The notes under the pieces are model-generated. The model ran no database searches, was not told where the DNA came from, and worked only from the letters and a program-made list of their open reading frames with translations. Source: Tannerellaceae bacterium (GTDB lineage Bacteria > Bacteroidota > Bacteroidia > Bacteroidales > Tannerellaceae). Taken from it: a DNA stretch of 61,869 nt. Position numbers and translations under genes: made by a program. The stretch is from the NCBI GenBank assembly GCA_031280435.1, contig JAITGS010000052.1, forward strand, positions 1-61,869. The letters are read 5' to 3'. This document shows, in pieces, positions 39,746 through 48,633 of this stretch; within the stretch, counting starts at the first letter, position 1, and every line of letters begins with the position of its first letter.

Positions 39746-40504
39746 ATGAATATAGAAGACAGATTATTTTTTGGCTATCGGATAATAGAATCCATCCACA
39801 GAAGTAATCAATACAATATATGCCGGGCATATAATAATGAAGGCTATATAGTAGCGCTGAAAATCGCGGAAGAACAATTCATTTCCGAAAATCCCGAACT
39901 CATAGAAAGGGCATACCGCAAGGCTGAAGTAATGCGAGCCATATCCAATCGCGGCAGCAATACATTTCATCTTGTTCGCGTGTTCGACGTGGTAAAGACC
40001 GACAAGGTATTCTTTGTTGTGATGAACTGGATTGAAGGCGTGACGCTGGAGAGCTCCCTACCCCGCATGTCGTTGCCACGGAACAGAGTTGACCTTGAAG
40101 ACATTGAAAATCAGCTGCACGAAGCCGTTCGCGTCGTCACAAATATGGGCCATCGCCCGGCAGTTATCAACTCCTCCAACGTGATTATAACTCCGCGCGA
40201 CACCGTTGTACTGCTCAACTACATCGATCTTGCCCGGCAGGACGAAACCGCAGTCCGCGGCGTTGTTGATAACTTTATGGACGAATGTTATCGTGAGCTA
40301 TCCCACAGATATGCAGTTCCGATAGCAGAAGAATCAACCTACGAGCCGTCCTCATATCCATATCCGCCAAATGATTATCCGCCCTACCCCAAGCCGTCGG
40401 GAAGCCGCCTGTCAGACAAGGCTGTGATGATAGGCTTTGCTGTGATCATTATAATAACGCTGCTGACAATTCTCGTACTGTTGATTGTAGGTAGGCAAGT
40501 CTAA
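39746..40504 (+). CDS. Membrane-anchored protein kinase-like protein, probably a pseudokinase
   Basis: The 252-residue protein resembles a Ser/Thr kinase N-lobe: GYRIIESIHRSNQYNIC in place of the Gly loop, Lys39 in YIVALKIAEE, an acidic residue near 61 (RKAEVMR) and the hinge FVVMNWIEGVTL. The catalytic loop reads AVINSSNVII, with no HRD Asp, and the DFG-like segment reads VLLNYIDLAR. The catalytic Asp positions are therefore Asn or absent. A Pro/Tyr-rich linker (YPYPPNDYPPYPK) leads to a single C-terminal membrane helix (VMIGFAVIIIITLLTILVLLIV, 228-249). It is the first of three closely spaced genes. Binding ATP or a partner is more likely than phosphate transfer. Confidence 0.7.
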   Translation: MNIEDRLFFGYRIIESIHRSNQYNICRAYNNEGYIVALKIAEEQFISENPELIERAYRKAEVMRAISNRGSNTFHLVRVFDVVKTDKVFFVVMNWIEGVTLESSLPRMSLPRNRVDLEDIENQLHEAVRVVTNMGHRPAVINSSNVIITPRDTVVLLNYIDLARQDETAVRGVVDNFMDECYRELSHRYAVPIAEESTYEPSSYPYPPNDYPPYPKPSGSRLSDKAVMIGFAVIIIITLLTILVLLIVGRQV

Positions 40505-40552
40505 CGCAAATAACATAACATAATTAATATATTAACATCAAATTTATTTAGT

Positions 40553-41692
40553 ATGGCTTTATACAGAAATATTACTTGGGATGGGCAGCCGGCCGGCCGA
40601 ACGAAAGAAGGCATAGTTGGCGCACCAATATATTGGCGCCCCGAATCCAATCGAGAAATAGTTTACAAATACCCTTTTGATAATATTCAGAATGGAGCAG
40701 TTGTGATTGTTCACCAAACGCAAAGGGCATTTCTGTTTCTCAACGGCGCCATGGTATCGTCGATTCCCCCAACCGGAGCGCCTTACAGGCTGACGACGGC
40801 AAATATTCCTTATTTGCAGAATTTCCTGAATGTTCCCACAGGCGGGCATACCCCCTATACCGCCGAAATATGGTTCGTTAACGTTGAAACAGAACGCGAA
40901 ACTCCCTGGGGAGTGGGCGGAGTGCCCGTGTTTGACAATCAGTTTGAAACCGACTTCATACTCGGAGCCCACGGAATGTACAATTTCAGGATTACGGACG
41001 GCGGTCAGTTTATCAAGAAGCTCGTTGGCACGCTTCACGACTTTACAACCGACGATGTTCTGCAGAATTTCCAGTTCAAGATTTCATCCATTGCTTCGCA
41101 AACCTTCTCCGACATAATGGAGGCCGAGAAACTCTCGATTGCCGGCCTTCAGCGCAAGCGTGGCAGCCTCGAAAAGCAAATAGAAAACATCGTGAACGAT
41201 ACTCTTTATATGTATGGCATCAGGTTGAGTAACTTTTCCATCCACGAGTTCAGCCTGCCTGCGGCATATACGGAAATTCTCAACGAGAAAGCCAAAGGCG
41301 TGGCCGAGCGGAAACGCCTGGAAGAGCTCGGCGTTACCTACAAGGATGCCCGACAGCTCAAAATCATGGAAGAAGCAGCCAAAAACCCAGGCTCCGGCAC
41401 AATCACGGCCGCAGGAATAGGCGCCACACTCTCAACCGGGGTGACCTCAAACTTCGGCGACTTCATGAAAGAGACGGCCGGTCATGCAATGCCCTCGCCG
41501 CCGCCATCCCTGCCGCAATACCACTTCGTGCTCGGAGGCGCCAAGGTCGGTCCCTATACTATTGACCAGGTGATTGCGCAGATCAATGCCGGTAGAATCA
41601 CTCCCGGCACCCTGTTCTGGTCGACGGGCATGAGAGATTGGCAGGAAACGCAAACATCAGCCACACTGAGAAGTTTATTCAGTTCGTTATAA
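40553..41692 (+). CDS. SPFH domain protein with C-terminal GYF_2 domain
   Basis: The 379-residue protein has an SPFH (stomatin/prohibitin-like) fold of the YdjI type over the first about 250 residues (VVIVHQTQRAFLFLNGAMV, FNVETERETPWG-like block, GMYNFRITDG) and an Ala/Glu-rich helix. Near its end is a GYF_2 domain (FVLGGAKVGPYTIDQVIAQ ... LFWSTGMRDW). YdjI proteins gather at membranes and are linked to envelope stress in Bacillus. GYF_2 domains bind proline-rich peptides, and the preceding gene encodes a proline-rich linker. The two products may therefore bind each other. Confidence 0.8.
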   Translation: MALYRNITWDGQPAGRTKEGIVGAPIYWRPESNREIVYKYPFDNIQNGAVVIVHQTQRAFLFLNGAMVSSIPPTGAPYRLTTANIPYLQNFLNVPTGGHTPYTAEIWFVNVETERETPWGVGGVPVFDNQFETDFILGAHGMYNFRITDGGQFIKKLVGTLHDFTTDDVLQNFQFKISSIASQTFSDIMEAEKLSIAGLQRKRGSLEKQIENIVNDTLYMYGIRLSNFSIHEFSLPAAYTEILNEKAKGVAERKRLEELGVTYKDARQLKIMEEAAKNPGSGTITAAGIGATLSTGVTSNFGDFMKETAGHAMPSPPPSLPQYHFVLGGAKVGPYTIDQVIAQINAGRITPGTLFWSTGMRDWQETQTSATLRSLFSSL

Positions 41693-41712
41693 TCACAAAT
41701 TATTTTAAAGTC

Positions 41713-42477
41713 ATGAGAATATTAAATATCATATTAGCGTTACTCATAGTAGCAGCAACATTTGGGTTGTTCTTCATAATAGGCAGTCCGAATCCGGACG
41801 GAGTTTATTCCAATATGTTTTTTGCAAACTTGGCCATTACGGTTGTGCTGGAGATACTCCTGATGGGCTCCCTGTTTTATATAACTTCTGATGAAAACTA
41901 CCGGCTCTCGGTAATATCAGCCTCGTGGACGGTGTTCGTGTACGTCATACTGATGGCCTTGTGGATGCTTGCCTTCGGACTTTACTACTATCTGTCGGAA
42001 GAGCCTTTAGCTGTGGGAGGTACATGGGTGAAAATATACTACGGCGGCTTGCTCGCCCTCTCGGCCATATTCATAGGAATACTGATCTTCGTAACGCAAA
42101 GCGGATACTTTGCCGATAATCTCAACAATCGCACCCGCCATTATGTGACGGAAAATCAGGTGGACAACATTGACTACAAAATGATGAAGTTCACCTTCCA
42201 GCGATACATGACCACCAAGAATGCCGATCAGTTGCTTCTTATCCAGACCAACCGCGAGCTCGACATGTTTATCGACAAAGCTTCAACCGTACCCGCATAC
42301 ATTCTGCAAGACAACTATCGCCTGGGGAATGCCATAAATTCGCAGTCCGATCGTATCCGCAGGAGCATAGAGCAAATGGAGCGCATCAATAATCCGGTCG
42401 AACTAAATAAAGATATTATGCGCCTGTCGCAAACATTGCGTACAGCCATAGATCAAATCGACACATTGCGGGTTTAA
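41713..42477 (+). CDS. Multi-helix membrane protein of unknown function
   Basis: The 254-residue protein has four hydrophobic segments in its first 140 residues (RILNIILALLIVAATFGLFFI; ANLAITVVLEILLMGSLFYI; TVFVYVILMALWMLAFGLYYY; LLALSAIFIGILIFV) and a helical cytoplasmic part, probably coiled coil (RIRRSIEQMERINNPVELN). I start at 41713, because the longer frame would run back into the SPFH gene. It follows the SPFH gene by 20 bases and ends before a terminator. Confidence 0.65.
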   Translation: MRILNIILALLIVAATFGLFFIIGSPNPDGVYSNMFFANLAITVVLEILLMGSLFYITSDENYRLSVISASWTVFVYVILMALWMLAFGLYYYLSEEPLAVGGTWVKIYYGGLLALSAIFIGILIFVTQSGYFADNLNNRTRHYVTENQVDNIDYKMMKFTFQRYMTTKNADQLLLIQTNRELDMFIDKASTVPAYILQDNYRLGNAINSQSDRIRRSIEQMERINNPVELNKDIMRLSQTLRTAIDQIDTLRV

Positions 42478-42517
42478 GAACTACTAACCAACGTGATACA
42501 TATAGTTGTTTTGAATG

Positions 42518-42552
42518 AAAGGCAGCTCTTTATACAAAGGCTGCCTTTTTAT
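42518..42552 (+). terminator. Terminator of the kinase-like/SPFH cluster
   Basis: AAAGGCAGC (42518-42526) pairs with GCTGCCTTT (42540-42548), followed by T-rich sequence. It lies 40 bases after the last stop of the cluster. Confidence 0.75.
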
Positions 42553-42919
42553 AAGTTATCCAACATGAAAAACAAGTAAGCACTTAGCGATATTGGTAAT
42601 AGATTTATTAAAATTGGTAACAGTTATTTGAAATCACATCTATATATTTGTAATATCTAACCAAAAGGGGCTATTCTAACGAAACCTTCCCTTAGCGATA
42701 GAACGCAAGACAGTAACCAAAACGCCAAGCAAGTAATACAATAGAAATTTCATTCATTGAAGATTGGAAGAGTTGGGGTTGCTGTGAAGCAGTCCCTGCT
42801 CGTTCCACTTGCGATTCCGCAAAACTTAGTATAATTCTAATATAATCCCGCTTAACCGTACAACGTTCATAAAAAAGCCTAACAAAGCTCAGCATACCAT
42901 GCAAAGTAGCATCAGATGC
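42553..42919. other. Gap without a supported gene
   Basis: The stretch is AT-rich. A -7-like TATATTTG at 42643-42650 has no partner at the usual distance. A leftward 81-residue frame (42692-42937) runs into the promoter of the next gene and has no domain. I found nothing else. Confidence 0.5.
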
Positions 42920-42950
42920 TTGCAATGTTCGTCTCAAATTAGTATCTTTG
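42920..42950 (+). promoter_or_regulatory. Promoter of the DJ-1/PfpI gene
   Basis: TTG (42920-42922), exactly 20 bases, TATCTTTG (42943-42950), giving a leader of about 43 bases to the ATG at 43000. Confidence 0.65.
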
Positions 42951-42999
42951 CCGGCATAAATACAAAATACAATTATTTAATACGTAAACATTAATTCAA

Positions 43000-43533
43000 A
43001 TGAGAAAAAATGTAGCAATATTAGTAGTTAATCCGGTGAACGGAATAGGATTGTTTCAATATCTTGAAACTTTATACGAAAACAAAATCCCTTATAAAAC
43101 ATTTGCAGTTGCTGAAACAACCGGTGTAAGAACAAATTCGGGGATCCTCATTCAGACCGACGACACGGTTGCCGGTTTGAAGCAAAATTCAGACGACTTC
43201 CAAGCCTTGGTATTTTCTTGTGGCGATGCGATGCCGAAGTTTGTTGAAAATGCAGACAAACCTTTCAACCAGGACATGCTGGCCGTCATAGGCCGCTTTG
43301 CTGCTAAAGGTCACATGCTTGTTGGACATTGCGTGGCAGCCTTACTTTTCGATAATTTCAGCGAATGTAAAGGCAAGAAAGTTGCGCAGCATCCATTCAT
43401 CAAACCCTTACTCACGAGATGTGTAGGTACGAACGAAGAGTTTGTGGTTGACCGCAATATGTTTACGGCTCGTGATGAAAATACGTTGCCGAAGCTTATG
43501 CCGAAACTGCTTGAAGCCTTGCAAGCAGAATAA
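43000..43533 (+). CDS. DJ-1/PfpI family protein
   Basis: The 177-residue protein has the class I glutamine amidotransferase-like fold: VAILVVNPVNGIGLFQYLETL at the start, and the nucleophile elbow VGHCVAALLF with Cys111. It belongs to the DJ-1/PfpI superfamily. Members act as proteases, glyoxalase-like deglycases or redox proteins, and the sequence alone does not decide. A promoter and terminator of its own show a single-gene unit. Confidence 0.85.
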   Translation: MRKNVAILVVNPVNGIGLFQYLETLYENKIPYKTFAVAETTGVRTNSGILIQTDDTVAGLKQNSDDFQALVFSCGDAMPKFVENADKPFNQDMLAVIGRFAAKGHMLVGHCVAALLFDNFSECKGKKVAQHPFIKPLLTRCVGTNEEFVVDRNMFTARDENTLPKLMPKLLEALQAE

Positions 43534-43554
43534 GATACAATAGTACAGAAGCGA

Positions 43555-43580
43555 GCCGGGCAGCAATGTCCGGCTTTTTT
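43555..43580 (+). terminator. Terminator of the DJ-1/PfpI gene
   Basis: GCCGG (43555-43559) pairs with CCGGC (43570-43574), followed by TTTTTT. It lies 20 bases past the stop codon. Confidence 0.75.
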
Positions 43581-43647
43581 ATGAGCGGCCGAGCAAGGCA
43601 ATCTCACTTAGCGGTGTAAGTCTGCTGCAGAGGTATGATTTTGGCCT

Positions 43648-45018
43648 TTAACTTGTAATCTGCAGGAGCCATTTAAGGATTTCGTCGAGCGCCGCGGGTG
43701 AAAATGTTTGCTCAATGCTTGAATATTCCAGAGGCAACCCGCTTGTACATTCCTGAAACAGATGATTAAGGCCGGGCAGCTCTTTGAGCGTTACGTTCCG
43801 GTTGCCGCCTTCGGATAATGCGTTGCCTATGGCTTCAAGATTGATTTTGGGGAGTACCTGCAAGTCTTTTTCGCCATTCAGTGCGAGCACCGGGCATTTC
43901 ACTTTTTTCAATGCAGGCGCCGGATCGTATTTGAGAAAATACTGTATCCATGGATTCAGCAAACTGTTGATTTGTGCGCCTATGGCTTCGTCGCTTGCAT
44001 TTGCATCAGCCTCTTTGATCAGACTTATCAGGCTGGGCCTGAGTTCCTCCGGCTGCGTATTATTGATAACTATCTCGAAAGCCTTGCCGTTAAGATCGAG
44101 TACGGCCTTCAGTATTTCGTCGTTCATGTCCGAAGCTCGTCCTATGGCTTCTTGCTGAGAAAGTAAAACTTTATCGCCGCGCACTCCAGTCCCGGCAAGC
44201 ATGACGATGAAGCCGATGTCGCCGGAACGGGCAGCCAGCATAGGCGCAATTACTCCGCCTTCGCTGTGCCCAATCAGTCCGATTTTTTTCGCGTCGATTT
44301 CCTTCCTTGACTGCAAATATTTCACGGCGGCTTCCGCGTCTTTTGAGAAATCAAAGGAGGTGGCCGCGGCAAAGTCGCCGGTGGAAGCGCCAACTCCGCG
44401 GTCGTCAAAACGAAGTACGGCAATACCGTTGCGCGTCAGAAAATCGGCCAGAATCCAAAAAGGTTTATGGCCCATCATTTCTTCATCTCGGTTTTGCGCC
44501 CCGCTTCCACTTATTAGTACCGCCGCCGGAAACTTACCGCCGGTTTCCGGCATAGTGAGCGTGCCCGCCAGCGTAACTCCATCTTGAGTGTTTTCAAAAG
44601 CAACATCTTCAGCGAGATACGGATATGGCTCTGTTGGTTCCTGCGGTCGCTTAACAATGGCTTCCGCTTTGTCTGTTCTTGAAAGATCAAGTGGGAATGT
44701 CAGACCGCTTTGTTTGAAAGTTCCGGTAATTGAATCGGTTCCGTTCCAGCTTCCCTCATATTCAATTCCGGCGTTCGTGATAGATATTTTCAGCGCCTTG
44801 TCCTGAAGAGTTACCGAAGTAACCGGAATGCCCTTCGCTCCCTGGTCGGGGCTGTCCATTGTTGCCGAATATCCGTTGCTCGTTGCAGTAATGTGAAATA
44901 CAAGTCGCAACTGTATGCCTTGTACGCTCAGTTTGCCGATCCATTGTCCCGCAATATCTTGTCCGTATATTGACAAGGAGATGATGCATGCAAATAGTGT
45001 GATTAATGATTTTTTCAT
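43648..45018 (-). CDS. Secreted alpha/beta hydrolase
   Basis: The 456-residue protein has a signal peptide (MKKSLITLFACIISLSIYG). An N-terminal beta-rich domain (about 20-130, with TATMDSPDQGAKGIPV) is followed by an alpha/beta hydrolase. The oxyanion strand reads PAAVLISGSGAQNRDE, the nucleophile elbow GHSEGG, and probable acid and base sites lie in LALNGEKDLQV and LPGLNHLF. It resembles the S9-like or EstD-type exported hydrolases of Bacteroidota. The substrate is not clear. I start at 45018, after a -7 box; the longer frame lies within array H. Confidence 0.85.
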   Translation of the reverse strand: MKKSLITLFACIISLSIYGQDIAGQWIGKLSVQGIQLRLVFHITATSNGYSATMDSPDQGAKGIPVTSVTLQDKALKISITNAGIEYEGSWNGTDSITGTFKQSGLTFPLDLSRTDKAEAIVKRPQEPTEPYPYLAEDVAFENTQDGVTLAGTLTMPETGGKFPAAVLISGSGAQNRDEEMMGHKPFWILADFLTRNGIAVLRFDDRGVGASTGDFAAATSFDFSKDAEAAVKYLQSRKEIDAKKIGLIGHSEGGVIAPMLAARSGDIGFIVMLAGTGVRGDKVLLSQQEAIGRASDMNDEILKAVLDLNGKAFEIVINNTQPEELRPSLISLIKEADANASDEAIGAQINSLLNPWIQYFLKYDPAPALKKVKCPVLALNGEKDLQVLPKINLEAIGNALSEGGNRNVTLKELPGLNHLFQECTSGLPLEYSSIEQTFSPAALDEILKWLLQITS

Positions 45019-45042
45019 ATTTAATATATTAATTGTTTGAAG

Positions 45043-45050
45043 CAAAGATA
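45043..45050 (-). promoter_or_regulatory. -7 element of the secreted hydrolase gene
   Basis: On the minus strand TATCTTTG at 45043-45050, about 25 bases before the ATG at 45018. The -33 region would lie within array H, whose first unit contains a TTTTGG-type sequence at a slightly short distance. Confidence 0.45.
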
Positions 45051-45057
45051 AGAAAAA

Positions 45058-45165
45058 ATGGCTGCTCCAAAACGTTGGGCTGCCGTCAATGTTAAAAAAA
45101 TATCGCCATCCCAACGTTGGTCTGTCGCCAATGTTAAAGAAATATCGCCATCCCAAGCTTGGATG
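45058..45165. repeat. Tandem array H, 42-bp units with a CCAACGTTGG core (3 copies)
   Basis: AACGTTGG at 45071 and 45113 and AAGCTTGG at 45155 are 42 bases apart. The spacer CGCCAATGTTAA(A/G)AAA matches that of array D, which lies 22 kb away. The last unit has CCCAAGCTTGG, the core of array D, so H is a short form of D with a changed core. It sits in the promoter region of the hydrolase. Confidence 0.85.
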
Positions 45166-45219
45166 AGTATACAACTCAAACAGATTTTGCGGCTCATATT
45201 ACAGAGAACATTCCGCGGC

Positions 45220-46677
45220 TCAGTTCAACTTGCTGTGTTTTATGCTATATAAGAAGTAAACAATTATCCCAAGCACTGTCCATCCAATCAAGCGCGCCCA
45301 CGTTACCCACGGAAGCGCAACCATTTGCGCAATGCATATCACAGCGCCGAGAATAGGAATGGCCGGCACGAACGGAACCCTGAAAGGCCTTTTCAATTCC
45401 GGCCGCGTTTTCCGCAAAATAATAACGCAGATACAAACAATGGAGAATGCCATGAGCGTGCCGATCGACACCAGTTCATTTAATACTTGTAATGGAAACA
45501 GTCCGGCAATCAGCGCTGTAAGCACTCCGGCAACAATGGTTGCATTGCGAGGTACGCCTCTTTCGGGATGTATTTTAGCCAGAGGTTGCGGCAGCAATCC
45601 GTCGCTTGCAATGGAGTAATAGATTCGCGATTGCCCAAGCATCATCACTAATATTACGGAGCTTAGGCCGGCAATAGCGCCGAGCTTTATGAAGGGGCTG
45701 AGCCATGCAAGTGTGTGAGCTTTGTCGATTGCTACGCCTATGGGGGCTTCAACATTTAGCTCTTTGTAATGAACGATACCGGTTAATACGGCTGTCACCG
45801 CGATGTATAGAAGTGCACAAATCCCAAGCGAAATTAAGATGCCGCGAGGCATATCACTTTGCGGGCGCTTGGTTTCCTGCGCAGCGGTGGAAAGAGCATC
45901 AAATCCCAAATATGCAAAGAAAACCAGCGCTGCTCCGCGAAATATTCCGCTCCAGCCGTACTCGCCGAAAACTCCGGTGTTGGGCGGAATGTATGGCGTC
46001 CAGTTAGATTTTAAATCAAAATCGGGGGCAAGGATTACGGATAAACCGAAGCCTATAAACAAAAGTATGACGCCAACCTTGATTGCAACAATCACATTAT
46101 TGATAATAGCCGACTGCTTTATCCCTCCCATCAAAAGCGAAGTGACAATGCCTACTATAAAGACTGCCGGAAAATTAATAAGGCTGCCCGTCAGGCTCCA
46201 GCCTTCGGAGGTATATTTGAATACGGATTGGGAAATATGTTGCGGCAGATAAATATCCCATCCGTTCAACATATTAATCATATACCCCGACCATGCCGAA
46301 GCAACAGCCGAACATGCAAATAGATATTCCAAAATAAGCGTCCAGCCGATAAACCAGGCAAGAAATTCGCCCATCGTTGTATAACAATAAGCATACACGC
46401 TGCCCGAAACCGGAATCATTGCCGAAAATTCCGAATAACACAAGCCGGCCAAAATGCAACCGATGGCCGAAATTACAAACGAAATCGTGAGCGCAGGCCC
46501 TGCATATTCCGCTGCTGCCTGCCCCGTAATTACAAAAATGCCGGCTCCGACAATTGCCCCTATTCCTAACGCAATCAAATGATATACCGACAGATTACGC
46601 TTCAATCCGCCATTGCTTCGCGCCGATTCCTCGAGCATAGCTCCAATATCTTTTTTCCTGAAAAGTTTCTCAATCAT
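45220..46677 (-). CDS. Amino acid permease (APC family)
   Basis: The 485-residue transporter has about 12 helices. The N-terminal signature LSVYHLIALGIGAIVGAGIFVITG is the first helix of APC amino acid permeases (G-A-G-I-F motif), and FFAYLGFDALSTAAQETKRPQ is the conserved helix-6 segment. It imports or exchanges amino acids, probably cationic as in related YfnA-type proteins, though this is not seen directly. I start at 46677; a GTG at 46695 would overlap the -7 box. Confidence 0.9.
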   Translation of the reverse strand: MIEKLFRKKDIGAMLEESARSNGGLKRNLSVYHLIALGIGAIVGAGIFVITGQAAAEYAGPALTISFVISAIGCILAGLCYSEFSAMIPVSGSVYAYCYTTMGEFLAWFIGWTLILEYLFACSAVASAWSGYMINMLNGWDIYLPQHISQSVFKYTSEGWSLTGSLINFPAVFIVGIVTSLLMGGIKQSAIINNVIVAIKVGVILLFIGFGLSVILAPDFDLKSNWTPYIPPNTGVFGEYGWSGIFRGAALVFFAYLGFDALSTAAQETKRPQSDMPRGILISLGICALLYIAVTAVLTGIVHYKELNVEAPIGVAIDKAHTLAWLSPFIKLGAIAGLSSVILVMMLGQSRIYYSIASDGLLPQPLAKIHPERGVPRNATIVAGVLTALIAGLFPLQVLNELVSIGTLMAFSIVCICVIILRKTRPELKRPFRVPFVPAIPILGAVICIAQMVALPWVTWARLIGWTVLGIIVYFLYSIKHSKLN

Positions 46678-46694
46678 ATTCTCTTTTTTTTGCA

Positions 46695-46724
46695 CAAATA
46701 TAGGAGATCGTTTTGATTATGCAA
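46695..46724 (-). promoter_or_regulatory. Promoter of the permease gene
   Basis: On the minus strand TTG (46722-46724), 19 bases, TATATTTG (46695-46702). The transcript starts close to the ATG at 46677, leaving a leader of about 10 bases. Confidence 0.6.
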
Positions 46725-46803
46725 GCCAGATTTGCTCACGGGAATGAGTATTCCGTAGGCAAAGCGCGACCCCTGCTTGTGGAATTTTTCGTTCTTAAAA
46801 ATC

Positions 46804-47265
46804 TCATTTCGATTTCATAAAATCGAATGAACCTTTTCGCAAATTGATTCCGTATTCCAGATATGCTTTCAAGCAAGCAAGAAAGTTTGCCCAGCCTTCG
46901 GTATTTCTCACCAGCCAGGCTATTCCTTCGTCATTGTTTTCCATACTTTTTTCCGTAATATGCACAACCGTTGAATTATTTTCCTGCTTTTCTAAGCTTA
47001 TTTCAACGAGTAAATCCATATTATTTGCTCCTTCCCAATAAAAAGAAATAAAGCTATCCTTTTCTATTGTTTCGATATTAACCGGTATTTCAAATTCAAA
47101 CTCCGGGAAACGCCAAACGACTGATTTGCCGGCCTCCATTCGCCCCGAACTTTCAGAGATAAAGTAGTGCTTCATCTTTTCGGGATTGACAATAGCCTCA
47201 AAAACTTCATCCGCAGGCTTCCCTATTTGAAGCGCTGCCTTTGCTGTTAGAATATTGCTGTTCAT
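46804..47265 (-). CDS. SRPBCC (AHSA1-like) domain protein
   Basis: This 153-residue protein has the START/Bet v1-like fold, AHSA1 branch: ALQIGKPADEVFEAIVNPEKMKHYF, then VVWRFPEFEFEIPVNI, and a C-terminal helix (EGWANFLACLKAYLEYGI). Members bind small hydrophobic molecules or assist other proteins. It is a single gene with no clear partner. The C-terminal KGSFDFMKSK is not part of the fold. Confidence 0.85.
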   Translation of the reverse strand: MNSNILTAKAALQIGKPADEVFEAIVNPEKMKHYFISESSGRMEAGKSVVWRFPEFEFEIPVNIETIEKDSFISFYWEGANNMDLLVEISLEKQENNSTVVHITEKSMENNDEGIAWLVRNTEGWANFLACLKAYLEYGINLRKGSFDFMKSK

Positions 47266-47364
47266 ACAAATAGTTTATATTAATGTGTTATTAAATTTCG
47301 GTATTCATCACCGGTAAAGATATGAATTATCCTCTAATGTTGACTCACAGAGGCCGTGCCGACA

Positions 47365-47394
47365 TTGTTCTCTTGTCATGTTTTGCTATGTTTG
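47365..47394 (+). promoter_or_regulatory. Promoter of lpxB
   Basis: TTG (47365-47367), 19 bases, TATGTTTG (47387-47394). The start of transcription (about 47401) lies downstream of the in-frame ATG at 47378, so lpxB must begin at 47414. Confidence 0.65.
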
Positions 47395-47413
47395 CACTAA
47401 AACACTATTATCC

Positions 47414-48547
47414 ATGAAATATTATCTCATTGCCGGCGAAGCTTCCGGCGACCTGCATGCTTCCAACCTCATGAAAGCAATCAAAGCTGAAGATTCCGCT
47501 GCACAATTCCGTTTTTTGGGCGGCGATTTGATGGCTGCCGAAGGTGGACAACCCTTGCGGCATTACCGCGAAATGGCTTTCATGGGGGTGATTCCGGTTC
47601 TGCTCCATTTCCCCGAAATTTTGCGTAGCATGGCCGCCTGCCGTAAGGACATAGCCGATTTTAGCCCCGATGTGGTCATACTTATTGATTATCCGGGATT
47701 CAATTTGCGTATGGCACGCTATGTTCACCGGCTGCATATCCCTGTTTGCTATTACATTTCTCCCAAGATATGGGCGTGGAAGCAATACCGCATCCGCTCC
47801 TTTCGCAAATACGTCGATCGAATGTATTGTATCCTTCCGTTCGAGAAAAACTTCTTCCAAAAGTTGCGATACGATGCGGAATATGTAGGCAATCCTTGTG
47901 TAGATGCCGTCGCACATTTCCGTGCCGAAACCAAGGTTGTTCCCGATTTTCCTCTTGCGAGCAATAATAAGCCCGTGATTGCTTTGCTTGCAGGCAGTCG
48001 CAGGCAAGAGATTCGCGATAATTTGCCCGTTATGATAAAAGCTGCCGCCATGTATCCGCAATTTCACCCTGTGGTGGCCGGTGCTCCGGGCATAGCCCCC
48101 GAATTTTACCGCTCATATCTTGCGGACAGCAATGTTGAGATTGTTTATAATCAGACGTATGCCCTGCTTGAACATAGCGTCGCGGCTCTTGTCACTTCGG
48201 GTACCGCAACGCTTGAGACGGCTCTGTTTCGCGTCCCTCAGGTCGTTTGCTATCAGACTCCTATGCGAACGCTTATTGGATTTGTGTTTCGTCACTTTTT
48301 TCACATCCGCTTCATTTCGCTTGTGAATTTGATTGCCGGAAGGAAGGTGGTGGAGGAGTTTTTTGCCGAGAGTTTCAGGCTGAGTAATATAATCGCCGAG
48401 CTGGGCCTGATATTGAACGATGCGGCTCATCGGAACCGTATCCTGGCTGGGTATGACGAAGTTATCGGCCTCCTCGGCGCTCCGGGTGCCTCTCAGCGTG
48501 CAGCCCGGTCGATCGTAGCGTGGCTTCGCGATAAAGTTCGCGAGTAG
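47414..48547 (+). CDS. lpxB: Lipid-A-disaccharide synthase
   Basis: The 377-residue glycosyltransferase joins UDP-diacylglucosamine and lipid X to make the lipid A disaccharide. Its signatures are MKYYLIAGEASGDLHASNLM, DFSPDVVILIDYPGFNLRMA, YYISPKIWAWKQYRIR, VGNPCVDAV and LVTSGTATLETAL. Length and motifs are normal. No other lpx gene is adjacent. The promoter decides the start at 47414. Confidence 0.94.
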   Translation: MKYYLIAGEASGDLHASNLMKAIKAEDSAAQFRFLGGDLMAAEGGQPLRHYREMAFMGVIPVLLHFPEILRSMAACRKDIADFSPDVVILIDYPGFNLRMARYVHRLHIPVCYYISPKIWAWKQYRIRSFRKYVDRMYCILPFEKNFFQKLRYDAEYVGNPCVDAVAHFRAETKVVPDFPLASNNKPVIALLAGSRRQEIRDNLPVMIKAAAMYPQFHPVVAGAPGIAPEFYRSYLADSNVEIVYNQTYALLEHSVAALVTSGTATLETALFRVPQVVCYQTPMRTLIGFVFRHFFHIRFISLVNLIAGRKVVEEFFAESFRLSNIIAELGLILNDAAHRNRILAGYDEVIGLLGAPGASQRAARSIVAWLRDKVRE

Positions 48548-48633
48548 CGTGAGCTTCCAAGCGAAAGTCGCGCAAGCCTTATAACACCTTATTCCAAACC
48601 GATTTTATAGGGGGAGGGGGGTGAGCCTCTTTT

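Noticed and set aside
42692-42937. 81-residue leftward ORF
   Set aside because: No domain or promoter, and it overlaps the promoter side of the DJ-1 gene. It could be a relic, but I cannot support it.
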